Shown piece by piece: positions 25,980 through 35,288 of a stretch of 64,000 nucleotides of DNA; position 1 is the stretch's first letter; each line of letters opens with the position of its first letter. The stretch spans positions 3,782,001 to 3,846,000 of the forward strand of contig OY970271.1 in the NCBI GenBank assembly GCA_963715745.1, read 5' to 3'. Made by a program: the position numbers and the translations under genes. The stretch comes from CAWGJF01 sp963715745 (GTDB taxonomy: Bacteria > Bacteroidota > Ignavibacteria > Ignavibacteriales > Ignavibacteriaceae). The notes under the pieces were generated by a model that ran no database searches, was not told the origin of the DNA, and worked only from the letters and a program-made list of their open reading frames with translations.

Positions 25980-28900
25980 TTAAGAGGAATACTCCGATGG
26001 GAGGCAATTGAATTGTTTTGTAAATGCTCTTGTAAATTGAGCGGGACTTGAAAAACCAATTTCATAAGCAATTTGTGTTACTGACAACTTTCCTTCTAAA
26101 AGAAGTTGTGCAGCCTGGTTTAGTTTTTTATTTCTAATTAACTCACCGGGAGGCTGTCCGGTTATTGAAATTATTTTCCTGTGAAGCTGAGTGCGACTTA
26201 CAAATAATTCTTTGGCTAATTGTTCAGTTCCAAAATTGGTTTTATCAATATTCTTTTCAACTAAATCCAAAGTTTTTTGAAGAAATTCATTATCGGCAGT
26301 ATTTAAACCGTTAGTATCTTTTAGCGCATTTATATTATCACTGTACTTTTCTCTTAACCGTTTTCTTTGTTCAAGCAGATTATTAATGCGGGAAAAAAGT
26401 TCTCTCGAATCAAATGGCTTGGTAAGATAATCATCTGCACCTGTTTCCAGTCCTTCAATTTTACTTTCAAGTGAGGCTTTAGCAGTAAGAAGTATTATAG
26501 GAACGTCGCTTGTCTGCCATTCTGATTTAATTCTGCTGCAAAACTCTAAACCATCCATTGAGGGCATCATTACGTCGCTTATGATCAGATCAGGCATCAT
26601 TTCCTTGGCTGCTTTAATTCCTTCTTCTCCATTTTCTGCTTCTGAAATTTTAAAATTATTTTCAAGCAGATTTGATAAATATTTTCTTACATCTTCAGAA
26701 TCATCAACTAAAAGAATTAAAGGTTTATCATTGGACTTGATGCTTATGTCTCGTTTCCCTCTATGGAATGATTGCAAATATTTTTCATCCTCAGAAATTT
26801 TTAACTCAGCTCTTTCAGTGTCGCTTAACTTTCCGGTTTGAACTTTTTCATCATCATTTAAATAATCATCCCATAATGGAATTTGAATTGTAAATTCGGT
26901 TCCTTCTCCCGGTTCACTTACTACAGAAATATTCCATTTGTGTAAATCAACAAACTCTTTAACCAAAGCTAATCCTATTCCTGAACCACCATGAGAACGT
27001 TTAGTGGAATCATCCACCTGAAAAAAACGGTCAAAGATTTTGTTTATCTTGTCTTTCGGAATACCAACACCGCTATCTGCAATCTTTATTTGAGCAAAGG
27101 ATTTTTCCTCAAATGAATTTTCCTTGAAACCCACACTTACCATTCCACCATCAGGTGTAAATTTAAATGCATTCGAAAGAAGGTTATTGATAATTTTTTC
27201 AAATTTATCTCTATCAACCCAGCAGACTTCATTATCTGAATCGCTTTGAAACTTTAAAGAAATATTTTTTTGTTTTGCAAATGATTCAAACGAAGATAAC
27301 AGACCTTTCAAAATTGTAATTACGTTTTCCTGTTTTGCCCTTAATGGAATGGCTGCTTTTTCCAGTTGTGACAATTCAAGCAACTGATCTATTAATTCTT
27401 TAAGTCTGTCGCTGTTTCTTTCAATCAGATCAATATTATCTTGAAAAATCTTACTTGCTTCATACCCTTTCAATTGTTCAATCGGACCTTTGATTAACAT
27501 GAGAGGAGTTCTGAACTCATGTGAAAGATTAGCAAAGAATCTTGATTTTAGTTCCTCCAGTTCTGATTTTTTCTTCACCTCAAATTCTCTGAGTTTTAAT
27601 TCATTTCGAAGTTTTGTGCGGTTTAATTCAAAACGTCTTATTCCAACCAGTCCGAGAAAAATTAAAACGATATACAGTCCGTATGCCCAAAAGGTTTTCC
27701 ACCATGGAGGGTTCATTACAATTCTTAATGATGTAATATTGTCGTTCCACACTCCATCAGCGTTTGTTGATTTTACTTTAAATTCATAATTCCCCGGATC
27801 AAGATTTGTATAAGTAACAAACCTTCTCTTTCTGCTTTCGATCCAGTCTTTATCAAATCCCTCCATTTTATATGCATATTCAATTGACTCAGAAGAATTA
27901 TAATCGAGTGCAGCAAACTCAAATGAAAAAACATCCTGATCATGTGAAAGTACAATTTTATTTGTGGTATGAATGCTTTTGGTGAGAGGAGAATCATCGC
28001 TAATTTTAACCGATTTATTAAATATCTGGAAATCTGTAATAACCAGGTTTGGTTTATAAGATGAGAGTGTTATATCTTCAGGATTAAAAACGTTTAGCCC
28101 TTTTGTGCTTCCAAATAATATAAGACCATTATCAAGGCTTAACGCAGATTCCGGATTCATCATCGTACCATTTATCCCATCTGCAGAAGAAAAATTAGTG
28201 AATGTTTTTTTACTTACATCAAAGAAAGAAATGCCGAACCCGGTGCCGAGCCATAGATTTCCTTTTTCATCTTCAACAATACTGTTAACTGAATTGGCCG
28301 GTAAACCATCATTTACCATATAAAATTGATTTTTCACTTCAATATCATAAACATCCAAACTGTTTTTAATTTCAAATCTATTTAATCCATCGCTTGTACC
28401 TATCCACAAAATAGTTATTGAATCATCGCCAGCCTCTATTTTTTTTGCCTCACAAATAGAATAGATGTTGTTACTGCTGAGATTATTTTTATTCTCGCCC
28501 GACCGCAGCCAGTGATGAAATATCCCCCCGTTTTTATCTTCAAATAAGTTTAATCCTCCGCCCTGAGTACCAATCCATATTCTGCCTAATTGATCTTCTT
28601 TTATAACCCATACATCATTGTGACTTAAGCTTTTTGTATTACCGGGTTCATTCAGCCAGACATCAGCATTGCCTGTTTGAGGATTTATCCGGGCTGTACC
28701 TACACCCCAATATCCAACCCAGATGTTTTTCTTACTGTCTGTCAGAAGTGATTTATTATAATATAGTGCCTGTGTACCGATCCTTGGATCATCAATATCC
28801 CAGCTTGTTATTTTATAATTTTTGAAATCAAATTTCTTGAGCCCTTTTCCATATGTACCTACCCACAGTTCATTTTCAGTAGATGCGGCAAGAGACCAAA

Positions 28901-30185
28901 TATGAACGCCTTCGAATTCACTGATTTTCAAAAGCTGTTGATCAGTACTAATATTGTCTAATGAATAAAGCCCATCAGATGTTCCGATCCAAACTCTTTT
29001 ATCACCGGATTTGGAGATTGCTGTAATATTCTTTTTCTGCAGAGAGGAAACCGGATTTGAAACGGAGCTGCTGAAATCTAAAGAGTTAAATAAATTTGAT
29101 TTTGGAGTTGTATAACTTATTCCGTTTTCCGTTGCCAGCCAAAACACACCGGTTCTGTCTTTTATTATCTTGTTTATCTGATTACTGATCAGACTGTATT
29201 CATTATTTTCATCATGCAGGTATCGTTTTGTTTTACCAGTATTAAGATTTTTACGAAATAACCCTGCATATGAATCCGACCAGATAATTCTCTCACCATC
29301 AATAATCTCTTCAATTATATAACCACAGCTGGTACCATACTGAATATTTTCAGTGTTAGGGACAGTTATTCTTTCAAAACTAAAGGTGGAGGTGTTAAGC
29401 CTGGTAATATTATTATGTGTCCCGATCCAGATTATATTTGAATCAATGGATGATTGGGATAATGACCAGATTAAATTATTACTTAAACTATATTTATTAT
29501 TGGGTTCGTTGTAATATTTTCTGAATCCGTTCTCTGGATTTGTGGGATTAAAAATATTTAATCCGATATAGGTTCCTATTATTATATTGCCATTATTGTC
29601 TTCAATTATCGACTGAACGTAATTATGACTTAAGCTTTTCGGATCACTATTATATTTATGCCAATGATTAATAGTGTTATCGGACTGGTTTAATCTATAC
29701 AACCCATCTTTGTAAGTGCCCACCCAGATATTTGATTGTCTGTCTTCAAAAATAGCCTTAATACTATTTTCAACAATAGATTCGGATTCTATCTTCCATC
29801 TTGTAAACCTCTCAGACACAGGATTAAATTTATTTAAAACTCCGGCTTTCGTACCAATCCAGATATTTCCTTCCTTATCTTCTGTTAAGGACCAGATGCT
29901 GTTATCTGAAATGCTATTTGAATCATCAGGGTTGTGACGGAATACTTTGAAGTTATATCCGTCATACCTGTTTAGTCCATCATCGGTACCGAACCAGATG
30001 AAACCCGTGCGATCCTGTACCACTGTGTTAACATCATTATTAGATAGTCCATCTTCTACAGTTAGATGGTTAAATTTAATTGATTGGGCAAAGAGAGACG
30101 AAATACTGCTTCCCCAAATGATAACAATAAAACAAATTGCCGAAATTCGATTGGTTATATTCATATTCTTAATATAACCAAGCAT
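25980..30185 (-). CDS. Hybrid two-component system regulator (Reg_prop-Y_Y_Y-HisKA-HATPase-REC-AraC)
   Basis: A 1401-residue one-protein two-component system. An export segment (about 12-33) precedes two Reg_prop propellers (to about 730) and a Y_Y_Y domain (about 745-815, EYAYKMEGFDKDW), then a transmembrane helix near 832. The cytoplasmic part has HisKA with the phospho-acceptor His in ANLSHEFRTPLMLIKGP (about 888), HATPase_c (NLLSNAFKFTP, GVGIPKDK, GSGIGLALV), a receiver with Asp in ISDVMMPSMDG (about 1203), and a C-terminal AraC helix-turn-helix (about 1315-1400, LHRKIISITGQPPGELI and VTQIAYEIGFSSPAQF). In Bacteroidota such regulators sense extracellular carbohydrate or other ligands and control a neighbouring locus. 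The cargo island immediately downstream on the same strand is the obvious candidate target. Confidence 0.93.
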   Translation of the reverse strand: MLGYIKNMNITNRISAICFIVIIWGSSISSLFAQSIKFNHLTVEDGLSNNDVNTVVQDRTGFIWFGTDDGLNRYDGYNFKVFRHNPDDSNSISDNSIWSLTEDKEGNIWIGTKAGVLNKFNPVSERFTRWKIESESIVENSIKAIFEDRQSNIWVGTYKDGLYRLNQSDNTINHWHKYNSDPKSLSHNYVQSIIEDNNGNIIIGTYIGLNIFNPTNPENGFRKYYNEPNNKYSLSNNLIWSLSQSSIDSNIIWIGTHNNITRLNTSTFSFERITVPNTENIQYGTSCGYIIEEIIDGERIIWSDSYAGLFRKNLNTGKTKRYLHDENNEYSLISNQINKIIKDRTGVFWLATENGISYTTPKSNLFNSLDFSSSVSNPVSSLQKKNITAISKSGDKRVWIGTSDGLYSLDNISTDQQLLKISEFEGVHIWSLAASTENELWVGTYGKGLKKFDFKNYKITSWDIDDPRIGTQALYYNKSLLTDSKKNIWVGYWGVGTARINPQTGNADVWLNEPGNTKSLSHNDVWVIKEDQLGRIWIGTQGGGLNLFEDKNGGIFHHWLRSGENKNNLSSNNIYSICEAKKIEAGDDSITILWIGTSDGLNRFEIKNSLDVYDIEVKNQFYMVNDGLPANSVNSIVEDEKGNLWLGTGFGISFFDVSKKTFTNFSSADGINGTMMNPESALSLDNGLILFGSTKGLNVFNPEDITLSSYKPNLVITDFQIFNKSVKISDDSPLTKSIHTTNKIVLSHDQDVFSFEFAALDYNSSESIEYAYKMEGFDKDWIESRKRRFVTYTNLDPGNYEFKVKSTNADGVWNDNITSLRIVMNPPWWKTFWAYGLYIVLIFLGLVGIRRFELNRTKLRNELKLREFEVKKKSELEELKSRFFANLSHEFRTPLMLIKGPIEQLKGYEASKIFQDNIDLIERNSDRLKELIDQLLELSQLEKAAIPLRAKQENVITILKGLLSSFESFAKQKNISLKFQSDSDNEVCWVDRDKFEKIINNLLSNAFKFTPDGGMVSVGFKENSFEEKSFAQIKIADSGVGIPKDKINKIFDRFFQVDDSTKRSHGGSGIGLALVKEFVDLHKWNISVVSEPGEGTEFTIQIPLWDDYLNDDEKVQTGKLSDTERAELKISEDEKYLQSFHRGKRDISIKSNDKPLILLVDDSEDVRKYLSNLLENNFKISEAENGEEGIKAAKEMMPDLIISDVMMPSMDGLEFCSRIKSEWQTSDVPIILLTAKASLESKIEGLETGADDYLTKPFDSRELFSRINNLLEQRKRLREKYSDNINALKDTNGLNTADNEFLQKTLDLVEKNIDKTNFGTEQLAKELFVSRTQLHRKIISITGQPPGELIRNKKLNQAAQLLLEGKLSVTQIAYEIGFSSPAQFTRAFTKQFNCLPSEYSS

Positions 30186-30299
30186 GGTGATATAGTAAAT
30201 AATTTTTGATTTTATAATACTTTTCGCGAAGAATTTGAGAAATATTTGAAGAATTTCTAATCAGCAAAATTATCAGGTTTTTCATTCAAAGTAATAACT

Positions 30300-30313
30300 T
30301 TGATACAGATCAA
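30300..30313. promoter_or_regulatory. FNR/CRP-family operator, perfect palindrome
   Basis: TTGATACAGATCAA matches the FNR consensus TTGAT-N4-ATCAA exactly, and the flanks extend the symmetry to TTTGATACAGATCAAA. It lies about 150 bases upstream of the BON-domain gene and about 115 bases upstream of the divergent hybrid-kinase gene. No further copy was noticed by eye in the window. Confidence 0.6.
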
Positions 30314-30462
30314 AAAATGTATAAAACCTTACGCTGATTCGAACGTCATAATATTAAGGTTAATATATATCAATAAATCTGGAAGGAATAAAACTTAAAT
30401 AATTATCTACGATACTTTAATTCATTGTTAGTGAAAAAGAAATAATTTACAGGAGAAATAAA

Positions 30463-31227
30463 ATGAAAAGTATCGTGAATTTAATTATTAAAAATTACCT
30501 GTTAATTTTAATAATTATTAGTGTATCTGCCGGCTTATCATTTGCTCAGGAAAGCGAGCAGGAGGTATCTAGTAGCAATCTTAAAATATTTGTTCAATAC
30601 CGACTCGCCAAAGCCGACCTTCTTAAAAATGATAACATACAGGTTGAGATAAGCGGCAACAAAATTATTCTTTCAGGAGAGGTGCCAACCATTTTTGATA
30701 AAATCCAGGCTGAAGTTGAAGCCCATTCCGTTGATGAAAATTATGATGTGGTGAACAATATAAATGTTGAAAGTAACAACGTTGCTGATTCCATTTTAAC
30801 AAATCAAATCCTTAATAAAATTGAATCCAATGTTTTCTATGGAGTTTTTGACTGGTTTACAGTTAATAGCAATAATGGTGTTGTAACTTTAGACGGATGG
30901 GTTCACCTACCCTGGTTGAAAAATCAATATCAAACTGAGGTAGAAAAAGTTCCTGGAGTAGTAAAAGTCATCAATAAAATACAGAATACATTTGGTCCGG
31001 GTGAGCTGGGTTTCAGAGCTGCAAGGTTAATTTACAACGATCCGATGTTTTGGGGAATGCAATATTTTTCAGATCCTCCCATACATATAATTGTAAATAA
31101 CGGTAAGGTGTTTTTATTCGGCTCTGTTTATTCGGAATCTCAGAAAGCATGGGCAGGTAATATTGTAACTTTTCATACTGATGCTTTTTCTGTTGAGAAT
31201 GACCTGGATATAAATAATCAGCTTTAA
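30463..31227 (+). CDS. BON-domain exported protein
   Basis: A 254-residue protein with a signal peptide (LIIKNYLLILIIISVSAGLSFAQ) and three BON domains at about 40-105, 110-180 and 188-252, each with a GEV/GWV/GSV-type core (IILSGEVPT, VTLDGWVHL, VFLFGSVYS). BON domains bind phospholipid or other surfaces, and OsmY-like proteins protect the envelope under stress, so a periplasmic stress role is likely. A good AGGAGA ribosome-binding site precedes the ATG. A perfect FNR-type palindrome lies about 150 bases upstream, suggesting redox or low-oxygen control. A frameshifted second gene follows 38 bases downstream. Confidence 0.85.
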   Translation: MKSIVNLIIKNYLLILIIISVSAGLSFAQESEQEVSSSNLKIFVQYRLAKADLLKNDNIQVEISGNKIILSGEVPTIFDKIQAEVEAHSVDENYDVVNNINVESNNVADSILTNQILNKIESNVFYGVFDWFTVNSNNGVVTLDGWVHLPWLKNQYQTEVEKVPGVVKVINKIQNTFGPGELGFRAARLIYNDPMFWGMQYFSDPPIHIIVNNGKVFLFGSVYSESQKAWAGNIVTFHTDAFSVENDLDINNQL

Positions 31228-31265
31228 ATAATTTTATTGATAAATAAAAAAATCTGAGATGAAAA

Positions 31266-31788
31266 ATGAAAAAGTTAAAAATATTTTCTGTTATTATGTT
31301 GCTGTTTGTTTTTTCGGGCTACAGTTATGATACGAATTTACCTGACAATACATTATTGAAATATTATTCTGCGCTGCTTACTTTGAATTTAAATTCATGC
31401 AATGGAATCGTGCAGAGTTATTTATCATCTTTCAAAGGAACCTGAATTCAACAAAGACTTATTGGAAAATGTGTTAAATACGATAGAAGAAAACGTTGGA
31501 TATGCAAACACAAACATTGCAAACATTACTATAAATGTTAACGACAGCAAAAAGCCCGGAATAGAAAAATCATTAAAAAGTATTGATGAACATCTTGCGC
31601 AGGTTGCAATTGATATAAAAACAATCCGTGATGATTTGAGAAGTGATAAAAATATTTCTCGAACTTTATCTGATATTTACTATCAGATTCAAAAAACTGA
31701 GAATGTTGATCACAAAGAAATAAGAAGAATACTTAAGTTAAAAGCTGATGAAGAGCCGCTCTTGATTGAGCCGGAAGTAATTGGATAG
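31266..31788 (+). pseudogene. Exported protein disrupted by a one-base frameshift
   Basis: An ATG at 31266 opens MKKLKIFSVIMLLFVFSGYS, a clear signal peptide, and runs to a TGA at 31443. A second frame, shifted by one base, runs from an ATG at 31402 to the TAG ending at 31788 (128 residues, LSKEPEFNKDLLENVLNTIEE...). Removing one base, for example a T near 31416, joins them as GIVQSIYHLSKEPEF and gives a plausible 173-residue exported protein with an alpha-helical C-terminal half. So this is one gene broken by an indel, either a real pseudogene or a sequence error. The family is not recognised; it follows the BON gene and probably shared its promoter. Confidence 0.6.
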
Positions 31789-31870
31789 AATTCAAAAATA
31801 AAAATAGATTTGACTCACAAAAAATGGCTGCCAGTCAACGACAGTCTTTCTTATTCTTGTAATCAATAAA

Positions 31871-33091
31871 TTAAACGTTTAATGTTTCACCCTCAGTTTT
31901 CGCTATAGTCACAGCTCCGCAGCTATCACTCCAGACATTTACAGTAGTTCTGCACATATCCAGAAACGGATCAACTGCTAAAATTAAACCGACACCTTCA
32001 AGTGGTAAACCAACTGCCGTGAGAATTACGGATATCATCACAAGCCCCGCCATTGGAATTCCTGCCGCACCTATTGATGCCAGTAATGCGGTAAAAACAA
32101 CAATCGCCTGCGATAGAATACTCATTTCAATTCCATAAGCCTGCGCAATAAACATTGCTGCAACGCATTCATACAAAGCAGTTCCATCCATATTAATTGT
32201 TGCACCCAAAGGCAGAACAAAACTCGATACTTTATTTGAAACTCCTGAATTATTTTCTACTGCATCAATTGTTAATGGAAGTGTTGCAGAAGATGAACGT
32301 GTTGAAAATGCCGTAAGCAGTGGTGTTGTTAAAGCTTTAAAATGTTTTAAAGGGTTTACTTTCCCGACTAACCTGATAATCATCGGAAGAGTGATTGTCG
32401 CATGAATAACCAACCCGATTACAACCGTGATAAAATATTTCCCAAGGCTTCCAAGTACATCGCCAAGATTTTCTCTTTGGTCGGCAATGACACCAACCAC
32501 AATACCAAGAATCCCCAGTGGAGTAAATTTTATTACAAAATGCGCAATCTTCATCATCACTTCAAAACCGGAATTAAAAAAGTTTGTGAGAAATTCTTTG
32601 TACTCTATCTGCACACGCGTAATAAAATATCCGAAGAGAATCGAGAAGAAAATAATTGCAAGCATATCGGCTGAAGTAAGTGCTTCGAAGATATTGGTTG
32701 GAACCATTCTCAAAATCACTTCCCACAAATTACCAGATGAAGCTGCAAGTTCCGGCACTTCTTTTTTCAAACCAAGGTCAGCACCAACTCCGGGCTGAAT
32801 TAAGTTAACAAACACCAAACCAGTAGTAATTGCAAAAAGGCTTGTTGATATGTAATACGCAAAAGTTTTTAATCCGAGTCTGCCGAGATTTTGTGCATCA
32901 CCAATATTTGTAACACCGGAAATTATTGAAGTCAGGATTAGCGGAACTATCAGCATTTTCAGAGCACGTAAAAATAAATCCCCCATCCAGGTAACATAGT
33001 TTGCGTTATTTGGGAATAAAAGTCCGTAAATGATTGCAATAACCAGTGCAATTAAAATCTGCCAGTGAAGTTTTATTTTTAATAAATTCAT
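31871..33091 (-). CDS. Dicarboxylate/amino acid:cation symporter (DAACS, GltP-like)
   Basis: A 406-residue sodium- or proton-coupled transporter of the SLC1/GltPh family for glutamate, aspartate or C4-dicarboxylates. The family hallmarks are the serine-rich hairpin STRSSSATLPLT near 265-276, GATINMDGTALYE near 300-312 and the C-terminal helix with DPFLDMCRTTVNVWSDSCG, which carries the substrate-binding Asp and Arg. The Arg in MCRTTVNV fits acidic substrates. Length and topology (eight helices and two hairpins) are normal. It starts immediately after the hemW stop codon on the same strand and is probably co-transcribed. Confidence 0.93.
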   Translation of the reverse strand: MNLLKIKLHWQILIALVIAIIYGLLFPNNANYVTWMGDLFLRALKMLIVPLILTSIISGVTNIGDAQNLGRLGLKTFAYYISTSLFAITTGLVFVNLIQPGVGADLGLKKEVPELAASSGNLWEVILRMVPTNIFEALTSADMLAIIFFSILFGYFITRVQIEYKEFLTNFFNSGFEVMMKIAHFVIKFTPLGILGIVVGVIADQRENLGDVLGSLGKYFITVVIGLVIHATITLPMIIRLVGKVNPLKHFKALTTPLLTAFSTRSSSATLPLTIDAVENNSGVSNKVSSFVLPLGATINMDGTALYECVAAMFIAQAYGIEMSILSQAIVVFTALLASIGAAGIPMAGLVMISVILTAVGLPLEGVGLILAVDPFLDMCRTTVNVWSDSCGAVTIAKTEGETLNV

Positions 33092-34231
33092 TTAAGGTAG
33101 GTTTTTAATAATTTCATCACAGACTGCGTAGCCCTTTTTAGTGAGCCAAATTTTGTTTTGATTAATGTTAACATAACCTTCTTTTGATAAATTTTCAAAG
33201 TAAGAATAATTTTTTGTCAGCCAGTTATTATCAAATTCTTTAATTAAATCATCTGTTAAAATACCTGACCCGCGCAAAGCAAGCATTAAATATTCTTCTA
33301 ATGCTTCTTCATCAGAAATTATTTCACTCCCTGCAACTGCATTACCGTTTTTTTCAACTTCATCGATATACATTTTTGCGCTTGAAAGATTCCACCATCT
33401 TTTTTTATCAATAAACGAATGAGCAGATGTTCCAAAACCAAAATACTCACCGTGCTTCCAGTAAACATTGTTGTGAATACATTCAAATTCTGGTTTTGCA
33501 AAATTAGAAACTTCATACTGATAAAAACCTTTGCTTGTTAAAAAATCAATTGTTGTTTCATAGAGATCAGCATCATAGTCATCATCCTGCATTGTAACTT
33601 TTCCATCTAATACCATTTTGTTCAGGATTGTTCCTCTTTCCAGAATTAAACTGTAAGCAGAAATATGATTCACAGGAAGTTCAATTGATTTTTCAAGATT
33701 GTGCAGCCATTTCTCTTTTGTCTGTCCGGGAAGATTAAAAATCAGATCAATATTTATATTTTCAAACCCGGCTGACCTTGCTGCTTTTACAGTTTCCACA
33801 GCAGTTTCAGAGTTGTGAATTCTTGTCAAAAACTCTAATTCATCATTATTAAATGATTGAATCCCGATGCTTATCCTGTTTATTCCTGCTTTCCTAAATG
33901 AAATTAGTTTTTCTTCATTCACGGTTCCGGGATTTGTCTCCATTGTTATTTCTGCTTTTTCATCAACTTTAAATTCAGATTTTATGAAGCCGATAATTTC
34001 TACGAGATATTCAGGATTCATTAATGAAGGAGTTCCACCGCCAAAATAAATAGAAATTAATTTTCTTGTATCAGAATACTTTTCAGAATAAAATGAGAAT
34101 TCTTTTTTTAGTGCAGAAAGAAAACGATCAACATTTTCAAGCTTGATGATTGAATAAAAATCACAATAAATGCATTTGTGATCACAAAAAGGAATGTGAA
34201 TATAACAGGCTGTATTTATTAAATCCGGCAT
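33092..34231 (-). CDS. hemW: HemW-like radical SAM protein
   Basis: A 379-residue radical SAM protein. The 4Fe-4S cluster motif CxxxCxxC is Cys16, Cys20 and Cys23 in IPFCDHKCIYCDFYS. FGGGTPSLM at about 63-71 is the SAM site. The HemW-specific HNNVYW (HNxxYW) lies near 262-267, and the C-terminal winged-helix portion ends at 379. HemW acts as a heme chaperone, delivering heme to respiratory enzymes, and earlier was annotated as oxygen-independent coproporphyrinogen oxidase. The HNxxYW motif supports HemW rather than HemN. The gene overlaps nothing but abuts the symporter gene. Confidence 0.93.
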   Translation of the reverse strand: MPDLINTACYIHIPFCDHKCIYCDFYSIIKLENVDRFLSALKKEFSFYSEKYSDTRKLISIYFGGGTPSLMNPEYLVEIIGFIKSEFKVDEKAEITMETNPGTVNEEKLISFRKAGINRISIGIQSFNNDELEFLTRIHNSETAVETVKAARSAGFENINIDLIFNLPGQTKEKWLHNLEKSIELPVNHISAYSLILERGTILNKMVLDGKVTMQDDDYDADLYETTIDFLTSKGFYQYEVSNFAKPEFECIHNNVYWKHGEYFGFGTSAHSFIDKKRWWNLSSAKMYIDEVEKNGNAVAGSEIISDEEALEEYLMLALRGSGILTDDLIKEFDNNWLTKNYSYFENLSKEGYVNINQNKIWLTKKGYAVCDEIIKNLP

Positions 34232-34371
34232 TACATAAGCTAATGAATATTGCCGGAAATATAAACTAAAGAAATGAAAACTAAACTATAAAATCCGAAT
34301 AGTGTAGTTGCCTTTCTTCAACTATGTATAGAACAGGAATAAAAATCTTTATATATTGACACCTCGAAAAC

Positions 34372-35277
34372 ATGAACAAAAATTCAAAAACATATATTAT
34401 TACATTTTTTCTATTACTCACTTTCTTCTCTCAAAATTCCTATTCTCAACATATAACTGAAAAAAAAGACAGCACATTCTGGATATTTAATCGCAAACCA
34501 CTAGTTACGTACAGCGTCATTACCTATTCCGCTGTTACTTTATATTTAGAATACAAATGGTGGTGGGAAGGTAATTATCACAAATTTAATTACCAGTGGG
34601 AAGGTTTTTTAAATGATTACAGTTTTGGTGTTGATAAGGTTGGACATTTTTTTACATCATATCTTTACTTTAATGCAGCAATAGAGATTATGCAGTGGGC
34701 AAATTTTGATGAATCCACAGTTCTGTTAACTGCTGTTGGAATACCATTAGCACATGCGATTTCTGTAGAAATCGGTGACGGATTTTCTTCCTACGAATTT
34801 TCTCCTGATGATTTAATAGCAAATTGCCTTGGAATTGGCTACGGTTATCTTCAATATAAAGTTCCGTTCTTCCAAAACTTTAATATAAAATGGAGTTACT
34901 TTCCATCGCCGGGAACAAACATATTTGCTTCAAATTATCGCCTGACTGATGACTACGATGGACATATTTACTGGTTGTCATTCAATGTGCATAATTTGTT
35001 ACCCGAACCAATTGATTCTTATTGGCCTAAATTTCTTAATCTGGCTGTAGGTTATGGGGTAAAAAATTATTCTCCTTACAGCAACAATTACGATCCATCC
35101 CAGCCACTCAAAAGACATTTTGCAATAAGTTTAGATTATAATCTTACCGAAATACCTTTGGAAGGCGGTTTTGTTGATTTAGTAAAAGGAGTTCTCAATT
35201 ATTTCCATTTTCCCGCACCGGGTATTGAAAAAACAGAAGGCAAAAACCTTCAATTCAAGCCACTTCTTATTAATTAA
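34372..35277 (+). CDS. DUF2279 family exported protein
   Basis: A 301-residue protein with a signal peptide (YIITFFLLLTFFSQNSYSQ) and a DUF2279 domain at about 65-200. That region has FGVDKVGHFFTSYLYFNAAIE, VGIPLAHAISVEIGDGFSSYEFSPDDLIANCLGIGYGY and LQYKVPF. The pattern GHFF...DxxxN with a small-residue helix resembles the YfiM group, whose function is unknown. It probably lies at the outer membrane or periplasm. The DUF1207 gene follows 11 bases downstream, so they are co-transcribed; the pair may act together, although nothing in sequence shows how. Confidence 0.72.
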   Translation: MNKNSKTYIITFFLLLTFFSQNSYSQHITEKKDSTFWIFNRKPLVTYSVITYSAVTLYLEYKWWWEGNYHKFNYQWEGFLNDYSFGVDKVGHFFTSYLYFNAAIEIMQWANFDESTVLLTAVGIPLAHAISVEIGDGFSSYEFSPDDLIANCLGIGYGYLQYKVPFFQNFNIKWSYFPSPGTNIFASNYRLTDDYDGHIYWLSFNVHNLLPEPIDSYWPKFLNLAVGYGVKNYSPYSNNYDPSQPLKRHFAISLDYNLTEIPLEGGFVDLVKGVLNYFHFPAPGIEKTEGKNLQFKPLLIN

Positions 35278-35288
35278 ACTGTGTACAA

